Assembly (NCBI RefSeq): GCF_020907985.1
Contig: NZ_JAJJPA010000006.1
Span: 1 to 64,000 of the forward strand
Direction of reading: 5' to 3'
DNA length: 64,000 nucleotides
From: Kitasatospora humi
Lineage (GTDB): Bacteria; Actinomycetota; Actinomycetes; Streptomycetales; Streptomycetaceae
Part shown: one piece after another, positions 53,533 through 62,591 of the stretch
How the letters are laid out: each line of letters opens with the position of its first letter
How positions within the stretch are numbered: the first letter of the stretch is position 1
Made by a program: the position numbers and the translations under genes
The notes under the pieces: model-generated
What the model was told of the DNA's origin: nothing
Database searches by the model: none
Seen by the model: only the letters and a program-made list of their open reading frames with translations

Positions 53533-56322
53533 ATGGCCCGCACCCGAAGAATCACCGCACTGGGCGCCGCCTGCGGCCTGGTGCTGACCGCGGCCCTGTC
53601 CATCGCGCCCTCCGCGCCCGTGGCGCGTGCGGCGACCGGCACGACCGCGTGGCAGGCCGGCCGGTTCGGGGTCGACACGCCCGACCTCGTCCGCCGCTCG
53701 GACGTGGTCCTGGCCGCACCCAACACCACCCAGGCGCAGTCGATGCCGCTCGGCAACGGGACGCTGGGCGCCGCCGTCTGGGCCGCCGGTGGCTTCACCG
53801 CCCAACTCAACCGGTCGGACACGCTGCCGGACCGCAAGTCACCGGGCTGGCTGACCGTTCCGGGCCTCGCCAGGCTCACCGGCGCACCCGACTTCTCCGC
53901 CCACCTGGACCTGTACGACGGGACCCTGGTGGAATCGGGCGGCGGCATGACCGCCACCGTCTACGTCCGCGCGGACAAGGACGAGCTGGTGGTCGACGTC
54001 ACCGGCGCCGATCCGACGTCGCCGCAGACCGCACGACTGGCCCTGTGGTCGGGCCGCTCCCCCCAGCCGCTGGCCTCCGGATCGATCGCCACGCTCGGCG
54101 AGACCTGGGTGGACGGCGGCACGCCCGGCGCGAGCGGTGCCACCTTCGGCTCGCTCGGCGCGATCACCGCCGGCGGCCGGGACGTCAGCGCCAGTGTGGT
54201 CGACTCCCGGAGCGTCCAGGTGTCCTTCACCCCCAACGCCGACGGCACGTTCCGGCTCGTCGCCGCCGCTCCGCACTGGACGGGCGGCGACGCACAGGCC
54301 ACCGCCACCACCCTGCTCGGGACCGACGCGACCACCGCCTCCCGGGACCTGGAAGCCCCGCACCTCGCCTGGTGGCACGACTTCTGGGGCGGTGTCGGCC
54401 TGGTCAGGTTCTCCTCCGCCGACGGCAGTGCCGACTACCTGGAGAACCTGCGCACCCTGGACCTGTACGACGCCGCTGCCGAGAGCCGGGACACCTATCC
54501 CGGCTCGCAGGCCGGGGTGGGCGACCTCTTCTCCGCGTACCAGGACACCCACCAGTGGGACCCGGCCGACTACTGGCACTGGAACCTGCGGATGCAGGTC
54601 CAGGCCAACCTCTCCTCGGGGGCGTTCAGCCTCAACGACCCGTACTTCCGGCTGTACAACGACAACTTGGCCGGGATCGAGTCCTGGACCCAGGCCCACA
54701 TGGGCGACCGCCCGGGCGTCTGCGTGCCGGAGACCATGCGCTTCGACGGCAACGGCTACCTGGTGACGTCCACCGGCGCCGTGCGCCCGCCCGAGTGCGA
54801 CGCCACCGCGAGCGCCTTCTACAACACCCGGACGGTCTCCACCGGCGCCGAAGTCGGCCTGTGGGTCTGGCAGCAGTACCTGATGACCGGTGACCGGTCC
54901 TTCCTCGCGGCCCACTACCAGCTGATGGCCCAGGCCGCCCGCTTCCTGCTCGCCTACGCCACCACCGGCACGGACGGCTACCTGCACACGTACCCGTCCA
55001 ACGCGCACGAGACCCAGTGGGACGTCCACGACCCCACCACCGACCTCGCGGCCGAGCAGGCGCTCTTCCCGGCGACCGTCCAGGCCGCCCAAGTGCTCGG
55101 CCAGGACGCCGATCTGGTCGCGCGGTTGCAGGCCGCGATCCCGCGGATCCGCCCGTTCGCGCGGACCGATGCCGCCACCCGGAGCCAGTTGCTCTCCCCG
55201 GCCGACGACGCCGCCGGCCAGGACGTCATCGCGCCGTCCTACGACCCGGCGGCCACGAAGATGAACTCGGAGAACATCGGTCTGGAACCGGTCTGGCCCT
55301 ACGACCTCATCGGCGACTCGGGTGCCCTGTCCGACCTCGCCAAGCGCACCTACACCGACCGCCCCGACCAGCAGGCCGACGACTGGAGCCTGGACCCGCT
55401 GCAGGCCGCCCGGCTCGGCCTGGGCAGCGAGGTGTCGACGACCCTGATCGGGCTCACCGAGAAGTACCAGAAGCAACCGTCGGGCATGGCCACCTTCGTC
55501 GGCGACGAGCCCTACGTCGAGCAGCAGGGCGTGGTGGCGGCCGCGCTGAACGAGGCGCTGGTCCAGGACTACGACGGGCTGCTGCGCATCGCGCCCGCCC
55601 TGCCGCCGGGTTGGGACGCGGACGGCACGGTGTTCATCCAAGGCGGCAGCAAGGTCTCCGTCCAGGTGCACGGCGGGACGGTGACCACAGTCGGCATCAA
55701 CGCGGGGTCCACCGGCACCGTCAACCTGCGCAACCCCTGGCCCGGGCAGCAGGTCGAGGTGGTGGACGGGGGCGACGAGACGACGGTCGTGGTGCCCGCC
55801 ACCACGGCCGCGCAGATCGCCATCCCCACCGCGAAGGGCTCCTCCTACCTGGTGCAGCCGGTCGCGAACCCCGTCAGCTCGCTGACCGTCGCCGCGGTCA
55901 CCGGCGACCCGGCGCTCCGGCCGCGCACGCTGGGGCCGGTCACGATCGGCCTGCCCGCGACGAGCACCCTGGTCGACGCGGCCGCTTCGCGCTGCCTGGA
56001 CGACCCGGGCTCCAGCACCACCCCCGCCACCCGGATCGACGTCCGGGACTGCGGCGGCGGCGCCGACCAGAGGTGGACCTACACCCCCGGCAAGGAGCTG
56101 ACCGTCTTCGGCATGTGCCTGGACGCCTACGCCGGAGGCACCGCTCCGGGCACCTCGGTCATCCTCTGGCGCTGCAACGGGCAGTCCTACCAGCAGTGGA
56201 CGCTCAACCCCGACGGCACCGTCCGGGGCGTCCCCTCCGGCCTGTGCCTGGACCTCACCGGCGGGGCCACCGGCAACGGCACCCCGATCCAGCTGGCGAC
56301 GTGCACCGCCGGTGCGAGCTAG
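53533..56322 (+). CDS. Secreted GH95-like glycoside hydrolase with C-terminal ricin-type lectin domain
   Basis: Extracellular enzyme of 929 residues, similar in layout to GH95 (alpha-L-fucosidase/galactosidase) enzymes. Signal peptide MARTRRITALGAACGLVLTAAL, cut near VARAA. The N-terminal beta domain has the family-like MPLGNGTLGAAVW; the (alpha/alpha) barrel has DYWHWNLRMQVQANL, TGAEVGLWVWQQYLMTGDRSFL, NAHETQWDV and KMNSENIGLEPVWPYDLIGD. A ricin-B-type lectin domain ends the protein (DQRWTYTPGKEL, QQWTLNPDGTV). The last lectin repeat is cut by TAG at 56320-56322; the frame continues RWSRA to TGA at 56338-56340, so CAG probably became TAG. Family number is inferred, not proven. Confidence 0.85.
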   Translation: MARTRRITALGAACGLVLTAALSIAPSAPVARAATGTTAWQAGRFGVDTPDLVRRSDVVLAAPNTTQAQSMPLGNGTLGAAVWAAGGFTAQLNRSDTLPDRKSPGWLTVPGLARLTGAPDFSAHLDLYDGTLVESGGGMTATVYVRADKDELVVDVTGADPTSPQTARLALWSGRSPQPLASGSIATLGETWVDGGTPGASGATFGSLGAITAGGRDVSASVVDSRSVQVSFTPNADGTFRLVAAAPHWTGGDAQATATTLLGTDATTASRDLEAPHLAWWHDFWGGVGLVRFSSADGSADYLENLRTLDLYDAAAESRDTYPGSQAGVGDLFSAYQDTHQWDPADYWHWNLRMQVQANLSSGAFSLNDPYFRLYNDNLAGIESWTQAHMGDRPGVCVPETMRFDGNGYLVTSTGAVRPPECDATASAFYNTRTVSTGAEVGLWVWQQYLMTGDRSFLAAHYQLMAQAARFLLAYATTGTDGYLHTYPSNAHETQWDVHDPTTDLAAEQALFPATVQAAQVLGQDADLVARLQAAIPRIRPFARTDAATRSQLLSPADDAAGQDVIAPSYDPAATKMNSENIGLEPVWPYDLIGDSGALSDLAKRTYTDRPDQQADDWSLDPLQAARLGLGSEVSTTLIGLTEKYQKQPSGMATFVGDEPYVEQQGVVAAALNEALVQDYDGLLRIAPALPPGWDADGTVFIQGGSKVSVQVHGGTVTTVGINAGSTGTVNLRNPWPGQQVEVVDGGDETTVVVPATTAAQIAIPTAKGSSYLVQPVANPVSSLTVAAVTGDPALRPRTLGPVTIGLPATSTLVDAAASRCLDDPGSSTTPATRIDVRDCGGGADQRWTYTPGKELTVFGMCLDAYAGGTAPGTSVILWRCNGQSYQQWTLNPDGTVRGVPSGLCLDLTGGATGNGTPIQLATCTAGAS

Positions 56323-56346
56323 CGCTGGTCCAGGGCCTGACCGGCG

Positions 56347-56389
56347 CCCGGCGCGCGGGGGCGGGGACTCCACATCCCCGCGCGCCGGG
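56347..56389 (+). terminator. Hairpin terminator after the GH95-like gene
   Basis: Perfect 14-bp stem CCCGGCGCGCGGGG / CCCCGCGCGCCGGG with a 15-base loop, followed by TTTCG. Confidence 0.85.
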
Positions 56390-56484
56390 TTTCGTCCTCC
56401 TGCGGGCCGGGTGTCATCCTCCGGGGCGCCCGGCCGCGGCCGGTTCGGGCGTGCCCGGCGGCGCGGCGGCCCGGGCGGTCGCTC

Positions 56485-57162
56485 CTAGAGGCCCAGGTCG
56501 TCGAGTTCCTTGAGCAGGGCCGAGCGCTCGGAGGGGGCGGTCGGCGCGGTCGGGACGGCGGCACCACCGGGGCGGCGGTCGCGCAGCAGCCAGGCACCCA
56601 GGCACCCGCCGGCCAGCCCGCCGAGGTGGTCCAGCCAGCTCACCCCGCCCGGGGCGCTGGGCAGCGCGCCGAACACCAGGTAGGCGAAGCTGGCCGCCAT
56701 CACCAGGCCGATCAGGCTGTCGATCAGGTGCCGGTCGAAGATCCCGCGCAGCACCACGTAGGCGAAGTAGCCGAAGACCAGCCCGCTGGCGCCCACCGTC
56801 GCGATCTGCGGGCTCTGGAAGACCCACACCGCCAGGCCGCTGGTCACCGCCAGCAGCACGGTCAGCACCAGGAACCGGGCCACCCCGCGGTAGGCGGCCA
56901 GGAAGGCGAAGACGAACAGCGGCCCGGAGTTGCCCTCCAGGTGGGCCCAGCCGTAGTGGAGCAGCGGGGCGGTGAAGACCGTCCCGAGCGAGTCGAGCTC
57001 CTGCGGGCGGATGGCGAACCGCACGGCCAGCGCGTTGCCGTCCGACCAGTTGGCCAACTGCACCGCCCAGACCAGCGCGAGCAGCCCGAACACCACGAAG
57101 AACGCCTTGCGCGCCTCCGCGATCATCACCGCCTCGGCGCTGCGGATGTCGCTCTCGGCCAT
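56485..57162 (-). CDS. Rhomboid-family intramembrane serine protease
   Basis: Polytopic membrane protein of 225 residues with about six hydrophobic segments. The rhomboid signatures are HLEGNSGPLFVFAF (His and Asn of the oxyanion region), the catalytic Ser in VGASGLVFGYFAYV and the catalytic His in LDHLGGLAGG. The C-terminal 35 residues are a hydrophilic cytoplasmic tail. It cleaves membrane-spanning substrates within the bilayer; no specific target can be inferred. The ATG at 57162 follows AGGAGGGGG. It is convergent with the GH95-like gene and divergent from the QueA-like gene. Confidence 0.94.
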   Translation of the reverse strand: MAESDIRSAEAVMIAEARKAFFVVFGLLALVWAVQLANWSDGNALAVRFAIRPQELDSLGTVFTAPLLHYGWAHLEGNSGPLFVFAFLAAYRGVARFLVLTVLLAVTSGLAVWVFQSPQIATVGASGLVFGYFAYVVLRGIFDRHLIDSLIGLVMAASFAYLVFGALPSAPGGVSWLDHLGGLAGGCLGAWLLRDRRPGGAAVPTAPTAPSERSALLKELDDLGL

Positions 57163-57356
57163 GCCCGCCCCCTCCTGGTCATCTCGCCGCAGATGGTAAC
57201 AGCGCGTCCGTGCGACCCCCGGGTCCGTGGGTTCGGGTGGCGCGGAGCCGAGATGCGGTGGCGAGCGGGGCGGGCGCATGCTGGAAGAGGCCCGGTGGCC
57301 GACGGCACGACCTGCTCGACGGTCGCAACGCGTTCTGGGCCCGAGAGGGGTGCGAC

Positions 57357-58487
57357 GTGACCCGGGATGCCGAACCGGCCTACACCGTGCCGCCGGAACT
57401 GGTGGCGAAGCAGCCGGTCGAAGCCCTCGGCGGCGCCCGCAGCGACGCGCGGATGGTCGTGGTGGACCGCCGGAACGGGGCGGTGGAGCACCGCCGGTTC
57501 TTCGAGCTCGCCGGGGTGCTGGGGCCGGGCGACGTGCTGGTGCTCAACAACTCGCGGGTCCTGCCGTCCGTGCTGCGCGGCACGGACGAGCGCGGGCACC
57601 GGGTCGTGGTGCAGGTCTACTCGCCGATGGAGGACGGCAGTTGGCATGCCCAGGTGGTGGCGGCCGAGCCGGACCGGCGCGCCGGTGAGGAGTTCACCTT
57701 CGACGGCTGCGACGGTTCCGGCCGCGGTCTCGACCGCGTCCGGCTGTCCGGGCGGCTCGTCCGGGAGGAAACGCCCGGCGAGTGGCGCATCGTGCTGACG
57801 CCGCCCGGGCCGGAGGCGCTGGAGCGGGCCGCCACCCTCTTCTACCCGCACTACCTGGGGTCCCGGCCCCGCCCCGAGCACTACCAGAACGTCTACGGGA
57901 GCCGGCCCGGCGGCATCATGCTGCCCTCGGCTGGGCGGCACTTCACACCGGAGCTGTTACGGCAGCTGACCGAACTCGGCGTCGCGGTGGCCGAGGTGAC
58001 GCTGGACATCGGCGTCAAGTGGGGAGTCGTGCGGCTCGCCACCTGGCTGCGCGAGACCGCGGGCATCACCGAGCCGGTCCTGCCGGAGGGCACCGCCCGC
58101 ACGCCGGCCGACGAGCGCGGCAACTTCCCCGGCGCGGAGCACTACGACGTGTCGATCGAGACCGCCGACACCATCAACGCCCGGCGCCGGGCCGGTGGGC
58201 GGGTGGTCGTCTGCGGCACCACCGTGATGCGGACGCTGGAGACGGTGACCGACGACGCGGGACGGGTCTGGCCCGGGCACGGCTGGACCCGGCTGGTCAT
58301 CGACCCCGGTCACCGGTTCCGCTCCTGCGACGCCTTCATGACCAACCTGCACATGCCGACCAGCTCCGAACTGCAGCTGACCGCGAGCCTGGTGGGCGGC
58401 GACCGGCTGCCGGAGATCTACCGCACGGAGATCGTCCCGCGCGGCTACCGCTTCTACGAGTTCGGCGACTCGATGGTGATCGTCTGA
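57357..58487 (+). CDS. S-adenosylmethionine:tRNA ribosyltransferase-isomerase-like (QueA-like) protein
   Basis: Protein of 376 residues with the QueA fold: PPELVAKQPVE, LNNSRVLPSVLRG, a 'GSWHAQVVAAEPDRR' region, RPEHYQNVYGS, the highly conserved ITEPVLPEG region, AEHYDVSIETADTINARRRAGGRVVVCGTTVMRTLE and SCDAFMTNLHMPTSSELQLTASL. QueA makes epoxyqueuosine on tRNA from SAM. No tgt, queG or queuosine precursor genes are nearby, and most streptomycetes are not known for queuosine, so this copy may act on another substrate. GTG 57357 has GAGAGGGG 6 bases upstream. A lone DUF397 gene follows 87 bases downstream. Confidence 0.92.
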   Translation: MTRDAEPAYTVPPELVAKQPVEALGGARSDARMVVVDRRNGAVEHRRFFELAGVLGPGDVLVLNNSRVLPSVLRGTDERGHRVVVQVYSPMEDGSWHAQVVAAEPDRRAGEEFTFDGCDGSGRGLDRVRLSGRLVREETPGEWRIVLTPPGPEALERAATLFYPHYLGSRPRPEHYQNVYGSRPGGIMLPSAGRHFTPELLRQLTELGVAVAEVTLDIGVKWGVVRLATWLRETAGITEPVLPEGTARTPADERGNFPGAEHYDVSIETADTINARRRAGGRVVVCGTTVMRTLETVTDDAGRVWPGHGWTRLVIDPGHRFRSCDAFMTNLHMPTSSELQLTASLVGGDRLPEIYRTEIVPRGYRFYEFGDSMVIV

Positions 58488-58574
58488 CCGATGAGCCGCG
58501 GGACGGGACACCCGGGGCGCCACGCCCACTGAGCCACGAGCCCAGCGAGAGAAGGCAACGAGAGGAGAGTCATC

Positions 58575-58805
58575 ATGTCGGAGCTGAACAAGGCGGCGCT
58601 GTACGGATCCACCCTGGCCGGCCTCGCCTGGCACAAGTCCAGCTACAGCAAGGACAGCAAGGACTGTGTCGAGATCGCCGAGCTGGACGGCGGAGCCGTC
58701 GCGGTCCGCGACTCCAAGAACCCGCAGCTGACCGCCCTGCGGTTCACCGCCACCGAGTGGGGCGCCTTCCTCAAGGGCGTCCACAAGGGCGAGTTCGGCG
58801 CCTGA
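58575..58805 (+). CDS. DUF397-family small protein
   Basis: Small cytosolic protein of 76 residues with the DUF397 signature: LAWHKSSYSKDSKDCVEIAELDG in pieces, VAVRDSKNPQ, LRFTATEWGAFL. In streptomycetes these are usually encoded next to an XRE-type helix-turn-helix regulator and are thought to act as its partner or as a toxin/antitoxin-like element. No such regulator is adjacent here, so this is an orphan member. The ATG has AGGAGAG 5 bases upstream. A hairpin follows the stop. Confidence 0.95.
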   Translation: MSELNKAALYGSTLAGLAWHKSSYSKDSKDCVEIAELDGGAVAVRDSKNPQLTALRFTATEWGAFLKGVHKGEFGA

Positions 58806-58835
58806 CCGCCGGCCGGCCACCACCGACCAGCGGAT

Positions 58836-58869
58836 GGCGGGCCCGTCACCCCTCGGGTGCGGGCCTGCC
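58836..58869 (+). terminator. Imperfect hairpin terminator after the DUF397 gene
   Basis: GGCGGGCCCGTCACCC pairs with GGGTGCGGGCCTGCC with one bulge and one G-U pair; loop CTC. Confidence 0.6.
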
Positions 58870-59045
58870 TCGGCATGCCCGCGATCCGACCCTTGACTTG
58901 CGGTGGTGCAGCTGGATTACTTGTCCTTGCCGCACACAGACCGAATGGTCGGTCGGGTGCCGCAAGACGGACATCGGGCCGTGGTCAGGACGGCGGTCGG
59001 CGCGATCCCGTGGAGACCGTGCTCGGCGCGGAGGAAGGCAGCACG

Positions 59046-60386
59046 ATGAGCACCGATCGGCCCACCCGCCTCGGCGAGCCGCTTCCCGCCGAACTGCTGG
59101 ACGACGCCGAGCGGTTGTCGCGGGAGGAGCTGCGAGCCCTCCAACTCACGCGGCTCCGGGACACCTTGCGGCACGCCTACGACAACGTCGAGCTGTACCG
59201 CCGCAAGTTCGACGCGGCCGGGGTGACTCCGGCCGACTGCCGCACCCTCGAGGACATCGCCCGGTTCCCGTTCACCACCAAGGCGGATCTGCGCGAGACC
59301 TACCCGTTCGGCATGTTCGCCGTGCCGATGGACCAGGTCCGCCGGTTGCACGCCTCCAGCGGCACCACGGGCCGCCCGGTCGTGGTCGGTTACACCGAGG
59401 GCGACCTGACGCGGTGGGCCGACGTGATGGCCCGGTCCATCCGCGCCGCCGGCGGCCGCCCCGGGCACAAGGTGCACATCAGTTACGGCTACGGGCTGTT
59501 CACCGGAGGCCTGGGCGCCCACTACGGCGCCGAGCGGGCCGGCTGCACGGTGATCCCCGCCTCGGGCGGCATGACGGCCCGCCAGGTGCAGCTGATCCAG
59601 GACTTCGAGCCCGAGATCATCATGGTCACCCCCTCCTATCTGCTCACCCTGCTCGACGAGTTCGAGCGTCAGGGCGTCGACCCGCGCTCGACGTCCCTGC
59701 GGGTGGGCATCTTCGGCGCCGAGCCGTGGACCGAGGAGATGCGCCGCGAGATCGAGGAGCGGATGGACATCCACGCCGTCGACATCTACGGCCTGTCGGA
59801 GGTGATCGGGCCGGGCGTCGCCCAGGAGTGCGTGGAGACCAAGGACGGGCTGCACGTGTGGGAGGACCACTTCTACCCGGAGGTGGTCGACCCTCTCACG
59901 GACGAGGTGATGCCCGACGGCGAGGGCGGCGAGCTGGTCCTGACCTCGCTGACCAAGGAGGCGCTACCGGTCATCCGCTACCGCAGCCGCGACCTGACCC
60001 GCCTGCTGCCGGGCACCGCCCGACCGGCGTTCCGGCGGATCGAGAAGATCACCGGCCGCTGCGACGACATGATCATCCTGCGCGGGGTGAACCTCTTCCC
60101 CAGCCAGATCGAGGAGATCGTGCTGCGCACTCCCGGTGTCGCGCCGCACTTCCAGCTCCGGCTGACCCGGCGCGGCCGGCTGGACCACCTGACCGTCCAC
60201 GTCGAGGCGCGCTCCGCCGGCGTCGGCCCCGAACAGCGCGACCTCGCGGCCCGGCTGATCGCCCAGGGCGTCAAGGACGGCATCGGCGTCACCGTGGAGG
60301 TGGTGGTCGTCGACCCCGAGACCCTGGAGCGCTCGGTCGGCAAGATCCGCCGCGTCCGGGACCTGCGCGACCTGCGCGACCAGTGA
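59046..60386 (+). CDS. paaK: Phenylacetate-CoA ligase-like adenylating enzyme
   Basis: AMP-forming CoA ligase of 446 residues in the PaaK family. It has the typical opening (LSREELRALQLTRLRDTLRHAYDNVELYRRKF), FPFTTKADLRETYPFGMFAVP, the P-loop-like SSGTTGRPVVVGYT, ASGGMTARQV, GIFGAEPWTEEMR, DIYGLSEVIGPGV and the A8-type GRCDDMIILRGVNLFPSQIE, ending with KIRRVRDLRDL. Length is normal. ATG 59046 follows GGAGGAAGG. No other phenylacetate catabolic genes are nearby, so the acid substrate could be phenylacetate or another aryl acid. Active-site motifs are intact. Confidence 0.92.
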   Translation: MSTDRPTRLGEPLPAELLDDAERLSREELRALQLTRLRDTLRHAYDNVELYRRKFDAAGVTPADCRTLEDIARFPFTTKADLRETYPFGMFAVPMDQVRRLHASSGTTGRPVVVGYTEGDLTRWADVMARSIRAAGGRPGHKVHISYGYGLFTGGLGAHYGAERAGCTVIPASGGMTARQVQLIQDFEPEIIMVTPSYLLTLLDEFERQGVDPRSTSLRVGIFGAEPWTEEMRREIEERMDIHAVDIYGLSEVIGPGVAQECVETKDGLHVWEDHFYPEVVDPLTDEVMPDGEGGELVLTSLTKEALPVIRYRSRDLTRLLPGTARPAFRRIEKITGRCDDMIILRGVNLFPSQIEEIVLRTPGVAPHFQLRLTRRGRLDHLTVHVEARSAGVGPEQRDLAARLIAQGVKDGIGVTVEVVVVDPETLERSVGKIRRVRDLRDLRDQ

Positions 60387-60446
60387 CAGCCCACCCGGGC
60401 GCAGGGTCGCGCCCGGCCTGCCCGCCGTCCCGGGCCTGGTGGGCGA

Positions 60447-60480
60447 CCTGCCGCCGCCGTCCCGGAACGTCGGCGGCAGG
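60447..60480 (+). terminator. Hairpin terminator after the PaaK-like gene
   Basis: 10-bp perfect stem CCTGCCGCCG / CGGCGGCAGG with a 14-base loop, in the 255-base gap before htpG. Confidence 0.6.
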
Positions 60481-60641
60481 ACCGCTGCGGCGACCGGTCA
60501 CAAGACCGCCTCGGCGGCCCCGGTCGGATTCCAGGCCGGTCGCACCGGGTGATCCGCGACAACACTCGGCTCACCGCCCGTCGCTGATCTACAGTGCTCA
60601 GCAGTACGTGTCACTTGTTGAACCAGGAGGATGCGCCGGTC

Positions 60642-62543
60642 ATGGCGACTGAGACGTTCGAGTTCCAGGTGGAAGCGCGGCAGCTGCTGCAGCTGGTGAT
60701 CCACTCGATCTACTCGAACAAGGACGTGTTCCTGCGCGAGCTGATCTCCAACGCATCGGATGCGCTGGACAAGTTGCGGCTCGCGGCGCTGCGGGACGAG
60801 GCGGCCGGAGCCGATGTCTCGGACCTGCACATCGAGTTGGTGGCCGACCCCGAGTCCCGGACGCTGACCGTCCGGGACAACGGGATCGGCATGTCGTACG
60901 AGGAGGTGATCCAGCTCATCGGCACCATCGCGAACTCGGGTACCGCCAAGTTCGTCAAGGAGCTGCAGGAGGCCAAGGATGCCGGGGCGGCGGAGGGGCT
61001 GATCGGGCAGTTCGGGGTCGGCTTCTACTCCAGCTTCATGGTGGCCGACGAGGTCGTGCTGGTGACCCGGAAGGCCGGGGAGACCGGGGGCACCCGGTGG
61101 TCGTCGAGCGGCGAGGGCAGCTACAGCCTGGAGCGGCTCGACGAGGCGCCGCAGGGCACCTCGGTGACGCTGAAGCTGCGCCCCGCCGACACCGAGGACC
61201 AGCTGCACGACTACACGGCGCCGTGGCAGATCCGTCAGATCGTCAAGAAGTACTCCGACTTCATCACCTGGCCGATCCGGATGGCCGGGCCGGCCGAGGA
61301 GGGCAAGGAGCCCGAGCCGGAGACGCTCAACTCGATGAAGGCGCTCTGGGCCCGCTCCCGCGACGAGGTGTCGGACGAGGAGTACCACGAGCTCTACAAG
61401 CACCTCAGCCACGACTGGACCGACCCGCTGGAGACCATCCGGCTGCAGGCCGAGGGCACCTTCGAGTACCAGGCGCTGCTGTTCGTGCCGTCGCGCGCGC
61501 CGCACGACATGTTCACCCGCGACTACCAGCGCGGCATCCAGCTCTATGTGAAGCGCGTCTTCGTGATGGACGACTGCGAGGCGCTGATGCCGCCCTACCT
61601 GCGGTTCGTCAAGGGCGTGGTGGACGCGGCGGACCTGTCGCTCAACGTCTCCCGGGAGATCCTCCAGCAGGACCGGCAGATCCAGCTGATGCGCCGCCGG
61701 CTGGCCAAGAAGGTGCTGGCCACCGTCAAGGAGATGATGACGGGCGACGCCGAGAAGTACCGGACCTTCTGGCGGGAGTTCGGCCGGGTGCTCAAGGAGG
61801 GTCTGCTCAGCGACGGCGAGAACCGCGAGGCCATCCTCGCCGTCTCCTCCTTCGCCTCCACCCACGACGAGGCGGAGCCGACCACGCTGCGCGAGTACGT
61901 GGAGCGGATGAAGAACGGCCAGGAGCACATCTACTACCTGACCGGCGACTCCCGGCCGGCCATCGAGAACTCCCCGCACATGGAGGCGTTCCGGGCCAAG
62001 GGCCTCGAGGTGCTGCTGCTCACCGACCCGGTGGACGAGCTGTGGGTGGAGGCCGTTGCGGAGTTCGACGGCAAGCAGCTGCGCTCGGTCGCCAAGGGCG
62101 AGATCGACCTGGACGAGTCGGACGACGAGGCGACCGGGGCCGAGGGCGAGCGCGAGAAGCGCCGGCAGGAGTTCTCCGGGCTGCTCGGCTGGATGACCGA
62201 GCAGCTCGGCGAGGAGGTCAAGGAGGTCCGCCTCTCCTCCCGCCTGACGGTGTCGCCCGCCTGCGTGGTCTCGGACACCTTCGACGCGACGCCGGCGCTG
62301 CAGGCGATGTACAAGGCGATGGGCCAGGAACTCCCGCGCGCCAAGCGGATCCTGGAGCTGAACCCGGCGCACCCGCTGGTGACCGGGCTCAACCAGGCGC
62401 ACAGCGAGCGCGCGGACGACCCGGGGCTGCCCGAGACCGCCGAGCTGCTCTACGGCATGGCGCTGCTCGCCGAGGGCGGTCAGCCCAGTGACCCGTCGCG
62501 GTTCATCAAGCTGATGGCGGACCGGCTGGCCCGTACCGTCTGA
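60642..62543 (+). CDS. htpG: Molecular chaperone HtpG (canonical bacterial HSP90)
   Basis: ATP-dependent chaperone of 633 residues. ATP-site motifs are FLRELISNASDALDKLR (Glu, Asn), VRDNGIGMSYEEV (Asp and Gly motif) and LIGQFGVGFYSSFMVADEV; the middle-domain Arg is in LNVSREILQ. The C-terminus has RAKRILELNPAHPLV and LLYGMALLAEGG, as in other HtpG proteins. Length is normal. ATG 60642 is used; AGGAGG is 12 bases upstream, a rather long spacing. No HAIR or CIRCE heat-shock element is visible upstream. A second, divergent HSP90 is at 39057-40913. Confidence 0.98.
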   Translation: MATETFEFQVEARQLLQLVIHSIYSNKDVFLRELISNASDALDKLRLAALRDEAAGADVSDLHIELVADPESRTLTVRDNGIGMSYEEVIQLIGTIANSGTAKFVKELQEAKDAGAAEGLIGQFGVGFYSSFMVADEVVLVTRKAGETGGTRWSSSGEGSYSLERLDEAPQGTSVTLKLRPADTEDQLHDYTAPWQIRQIVKKYSDFITWPIRMAGPAEEGKEPEPETLNSMKALWARSRDEVSDEEYHELYKHLSHDWTDPLETIRLQAEGTFEYQALLFVPSRAPHDMFTRDYQRGIQLYVKRVFVMDDCEALMPPYLRFVKGVVDAADLSLNVSREILQQDRQIQLMRRRLAKKVLATVKEMMTGDAEKYRTFWREFGRVLKEGLLSDGENREAILAVSSFASTHDEAEPTTLREYVERMKNGQEHIYYLTGDSRPAIENSPHMEAFRAKGLEVLLLTDPVDELWVEAVAEFDGKQLRSVAKGEIDLDESDDEATGAEGEREKRRQEFSGLLGWMTEQLGEEVKEVRLSSRLTVSPACVVSDTFDATPALQAMYKAMGQELPRAKRILELNPAHPLVTGLNQAHSERADDPGLPETAELLYGMALLAEGGQPSDPSRFIKLMADRLARTV

Positions 62544-62551
62544 CGCGTACC

Positions 62552-62579
62552 GGGGTGGGCGGCGCCGACCGCCCACCCC
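62552..62579. terminator. Bidirectional hairpin terminator
   Basis: Perfect 11-bp stem GGGGTGGGCGG / CCGCCCACCCC with loop CGCCGA in the 48-base gap between htpG (+) and the monooxygenase (-). Confidence 0.8.
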
Positions 62580-62591
62580 CTGGTGCCCGGC

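Noticed and set aside
60387..60641. HAIR or CIRCE heat-shock operator upstream of htpG
   Set aside because: No CTTGAGT/ACTCAAG or CIRCE-type inverted repeat was found.
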